14,334 bases of DNA from Chrysochromulina parva. Taxonomy: Eukaryota; Haptophyta; Prymnesiales; Chrysochromulinaceae. The position numbers and the translations under genes were made by a program. The notes beneath the pieces are model-generated. The model saw only the letters and a list, made by a program, of their open reading frames with translations, did not search any database and was not told the DNA's origin. Of the stretch, positions 12,520 to 14,334 are shown piece by piece. Positions within the stretch are counted from its first letter, which is position 1. Every line of letters begins with the position of its first letter. Location of the stretch: positions 1 to 14,334 of the forward strand of contig PJAB01001461.1 of assembly GCA_002887195.1 (NCBI GenBank), given 5' to 3'.

Positions 12520-13563
12520 ATGGCTGATATAATGAAAGTGTGGCTGTCGCCTGTCGTGCCGCGCAGCACGCCGCCGCCAGTGTCGCGCAGAAAGTCGCCG
12601 GCGCGATCGCGGCAGGCCACCGGCGGCGGTGGTCCGAGACACCGATCGCGCATCTCAACAAGGAGCCCAAGTGCGTCCAACGACGGCAAAGCGAGCACCG
12701 GCGTTGCGGAGGCGGCGGCAGAGATCGCGCGGCTGAACGCGAGGGCGAACGATGAGCTGGCCCCTTTGCATCGGAAGGTCGGGCTGACGATGGCTGGCTA
12801 CGGAGCGCTCCTGATAGCTGTCGTTGGCACCGCCGTGCTCATTCACTCGATTCCCGCCACGAAGGTCGTGCAGCTCGTGCCACGAGCAGCGCCTCCTCCG
12901 CAGCTGCCGATGAATCTTATCTTGGCACGGCTTGCAGAGGAGGCGCAACCACACGTGCAGAAGGCCCTGCAGGGCCTTAAGGTGCTGCACTCCATGTCGC
13001 CACGCTTTCAGGTGACCTTCGGTCACGTGGACAGCGACCATGCGAGACTCACAAATGAGACCCTGGCGCTCAAGCAGCAGCTGCGTCAGGCCAAGGCGGA
13101 CACGGCCGCGCTGGAGGAGAGGCTGAACGCAAAACTCAGGCACGAGGTCCGTGAGGCTAATGCTGAGCTGCAGCTCGTGACGCTCAAGGAGCAAGATGTT
13201 AGGGAGGAGAAGGCCGCGCTCGAGAAGAGGTTGAACGCCGAGATTGCCGCGCTCACCATGGCAGGCAAGGCGCTCACGAAGTCCTCGCGCGACAAGGATG
13301 GCGAGATCAAGAAGCTCAAGGTGGAGATTACCGAGCTCATCACGTCCAAGGACGATCTCATGGCGCTCTGGACGGCGCTCAGCAACGAGCATTTGAAGGT
13401 GACGGCGGGGCTTGAGGGCAACATGGATCGGCTCAAGGTCGAGATCGTCGGCAAGGACAAGCAACTTGCGCTCCTCGGTCAGGAGATCTCGGCCAGAAAA
13501 CTAGAGCTCGATGCCAGGACGCTTGAGCTGATCCACTTCAAGCGGAGATGCACCTACACTTAG
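12520..13563 (+). CDS. Single-span membrane protein with long coiled coil
   Basis: 347 residues from the ATG at 12520, chosen because coding-like composition begins there. The frame is open back to 12205, so a longer product starting at ATG 12238 cannot be excluded. Residues 11-55 are basic and rich in Ser, Pro and Arg. One hydrophobic span lies at about 88-110 (VGLTMAGYGALLIAVVGTAV). The rest, about 172-340, is heptad-patterned coiled coil rich in Lys, Glu and Leu, with an internal repeat (AALEERLNAKL at 197-207, AALEKRLNAEI at 232-242). A basic N-terminal tail, one span and a C-terminal coiled coil would suit a type II protein. Golgin-like, nuclear-envelope or vesicle-tether proteins share this layout, but no named family was recognised. 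Confidence 0.75.
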   Translation: MADIMKVWLSPVVPRSTPPPVSRRKSPARSRQATGGGGPRHRSRISTRSPSASNDGKASTGVAEAAAEIARLNARANDELAPLHRKVGLTMAGYGALLIAVVGTAVLIHSIPATKVVQLVPRAAPPPQLPMNLILARLAEEAQPHVQKALQGLKVLHSMSPRFQVTFGHVDSDHARLTNETLALKQQLRQAKADTAALEERLNAKLRHEVREANAELQLVTLKEQDVREEKAALEKRLNAEIAALTMAGKALTKSSRDKDGEIKKLKVEITELITSKDDLMALWTALSNEHLKVTAGLEGNMDRLKVEIVGKDKQLALLGQEISARKLELDARTLELIHFKRRCTYT

Positions 13564-14018
13564 GCACCGCAGGCTCATCGATGAGTGCAATACACATCCT
13601 AAGTCGGACTCCAGTTCAAGCTATACGTCGCCGGCTTGAGCTGGAGTGTTTTGTGCATGCGGCTTCCGGTGTGTGCGTGTGTGCGACGAGTCGCCGTCCG
13701 TGTGCGCGCCTATAGCGCCGTTAGAGCGCGCCTACGACTGCAAAACGCGGTGTGGTTATTTGACACGCAGGACCTGAGTATGGTGTGTTGTGATCTGTAC
13801 AATCTGTTACCATCTGTTCTGTTCTGCGTGGGTACCTGTGCGTGCGGCAGGGCGACGATGATTGAGGACGCACTAACCCCTCAAATAGCACCCCCCCGGC
13901 CCCCCCAACGCACCCCCCACCAGCAGTCGTAGCAGTCGACCGGGTTCCGGGTAGAAAGCGGCTGGCAGGGTGTGGGAAGTGGGATCCATCACTGAAACAC
14001 CCTGACCGCTGGGAGAGA

Positions 14019-14285
14019 GAGACCGTCCCTTGAGACGGTGCCGCGCGTGCACTTACTCCCCCACCCCACTTGTATCATGTCTGGGCCTGGTGGCACTTAC
14101 TCCCCCACCCCTTTCCAAGCTATTTGTACGGGAGAAGTGGTGAGCGCTCGGGGGGAAGGGACGCAGGAGCGAAACCAGACGGAAGGACCCGACGTTTCTG
14201 TGACGAGACACTTCCTGCTGCGTGACGCCCAAAGTTACGCAGCTGTGAACTCAACGTGAAGGTGCCAGGTCACAGGGACGGTCTC
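14019..14285. repeat. Hairpin and 11-bp inverted repeat pair
   Basis: GAGACCGTCCC at 14019-14029 is the exact inverse complement of GGGACGGTCTC at 14275-14285. The left arm also forms a local hairpin, ACCGTC (14022-14027) with GACGGT (14034-14039) around a 6-nt loop. The arms could be ends of a small element or chance; no target duplication was seen. Confidence 0.55.
14049..14111. repeat. 19-bp direct repeat, two copies 44 bp apart
   Basis: GCACTTACTCCCCCACCCC occurs at 14049-14067 and again at 14093-14111 without change. The pyrimidine-rich end resembles a polypyrimidine tract, but no acceptor AG follows at a sensible distance. Function unknown. Confidence 0.85.
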
Positions 14286-14334
14286 CATCATGGAACCAGA
14301 TCGGGGGGGATACGGAGAGCCCTAGGTATGGGGC

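Larger units (their letters stand above)
13564..14334. other. Right-hand region without a convincing gene
   Basis: 771 bp. A Cys-rich open stretch at about 13636-13932 has no ATG at its start and no recognisable motif. Homopolymer C runs lie near 13891-13920. The right part holds short repeats and a hairpin described separately. It may be the 3' UTR of the coiled-coil gene plus intergenic DNA. Confidence 0.5.

Noticed and set aside
13636..13932. Cys-rich open frame of 98 codons
   Set aside because: It does not begin with ATG, has low-complexity Val/Arg/Cys content and a poly-Pro end from C runs, and shows no motif.

Overview
The window looks like nuclear DNA from a GC-rich unicellular alga. 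A haptophyte is the best guess; a dinoflagellate or another stramenopile-like alga cannot be excluded. The evidence: genes lie on both strands with short intergenic gaps and no operon logic; coding regions are interrupted by GT-AG introns packed with minisatellites; several proteins have eukaryote-only domains (PUB, DNAJB12-type J protein, PH plus IQ, myristoylated EF-hand); and the Lon protease begins with a secretory signal peptide. No RNA genes, CRISPR arrays or prokaryotic features were seen.

Layout from left to right. (1) 1-3677, minus strand: a large multi-exon gene running off the left edge, encoding four membrane spans, a MORN motif, a Ser-rich linker and a DUF900-type alpha/beta hydrolase domain. 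(2) 3678-3905: a short divergent promoter region. (3) 3906-4721, plus: a single-exon ER-membrane J protein (DNAJB12/14 type). (4) 5174-8639, plus: a three-exon Lon protease of 1031 residues. Its normal N-terminal substrate-binding domain is replaced by a signal peptide and a PUB domain, the module that usually docks on p97/CDC48. (5) 9051-10376, minus: a two-exon EF-hand protein with an N-myristoylation/palmitoylation start. (6) 10377-10642: a second short divergent promoter region. (7) 10643-11839, plus: a PH-domain protein with two IQ motifs. (8) 12520-13563, plus: a single-span membrane protein with a long coiled coil. (9) 13564-14334: no convincing gene.

Two themes stand out. The first is the PUB-Lon fusion with a secretory signal, next to an ERAD-type J protein. 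It would make sense if CDC48 hands substrates directly to Lon inside the secretory system, or in the periplastid compartment of a complex plastid, where a CDC48-based import machinery exists. This is inference.

The second is the introns. Unrelated genes on opposite strands share a roughly 30-bp element with inverted ends (CTGATGA...TCATCAG) that supplies the 3' splice site. Most introns also carry an imperfect copy of the neighbouring exon sequence, as expected of recent intron gain by duplication or by an introner-like element. Two copies of the element sit inside an open reading frame and look unspliced.

Gene models were built by eye from splice consensus, reading-frame continuity and recognised protein motifs. 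Splice sites are predictions. The least certain stretch is 1586-2138.
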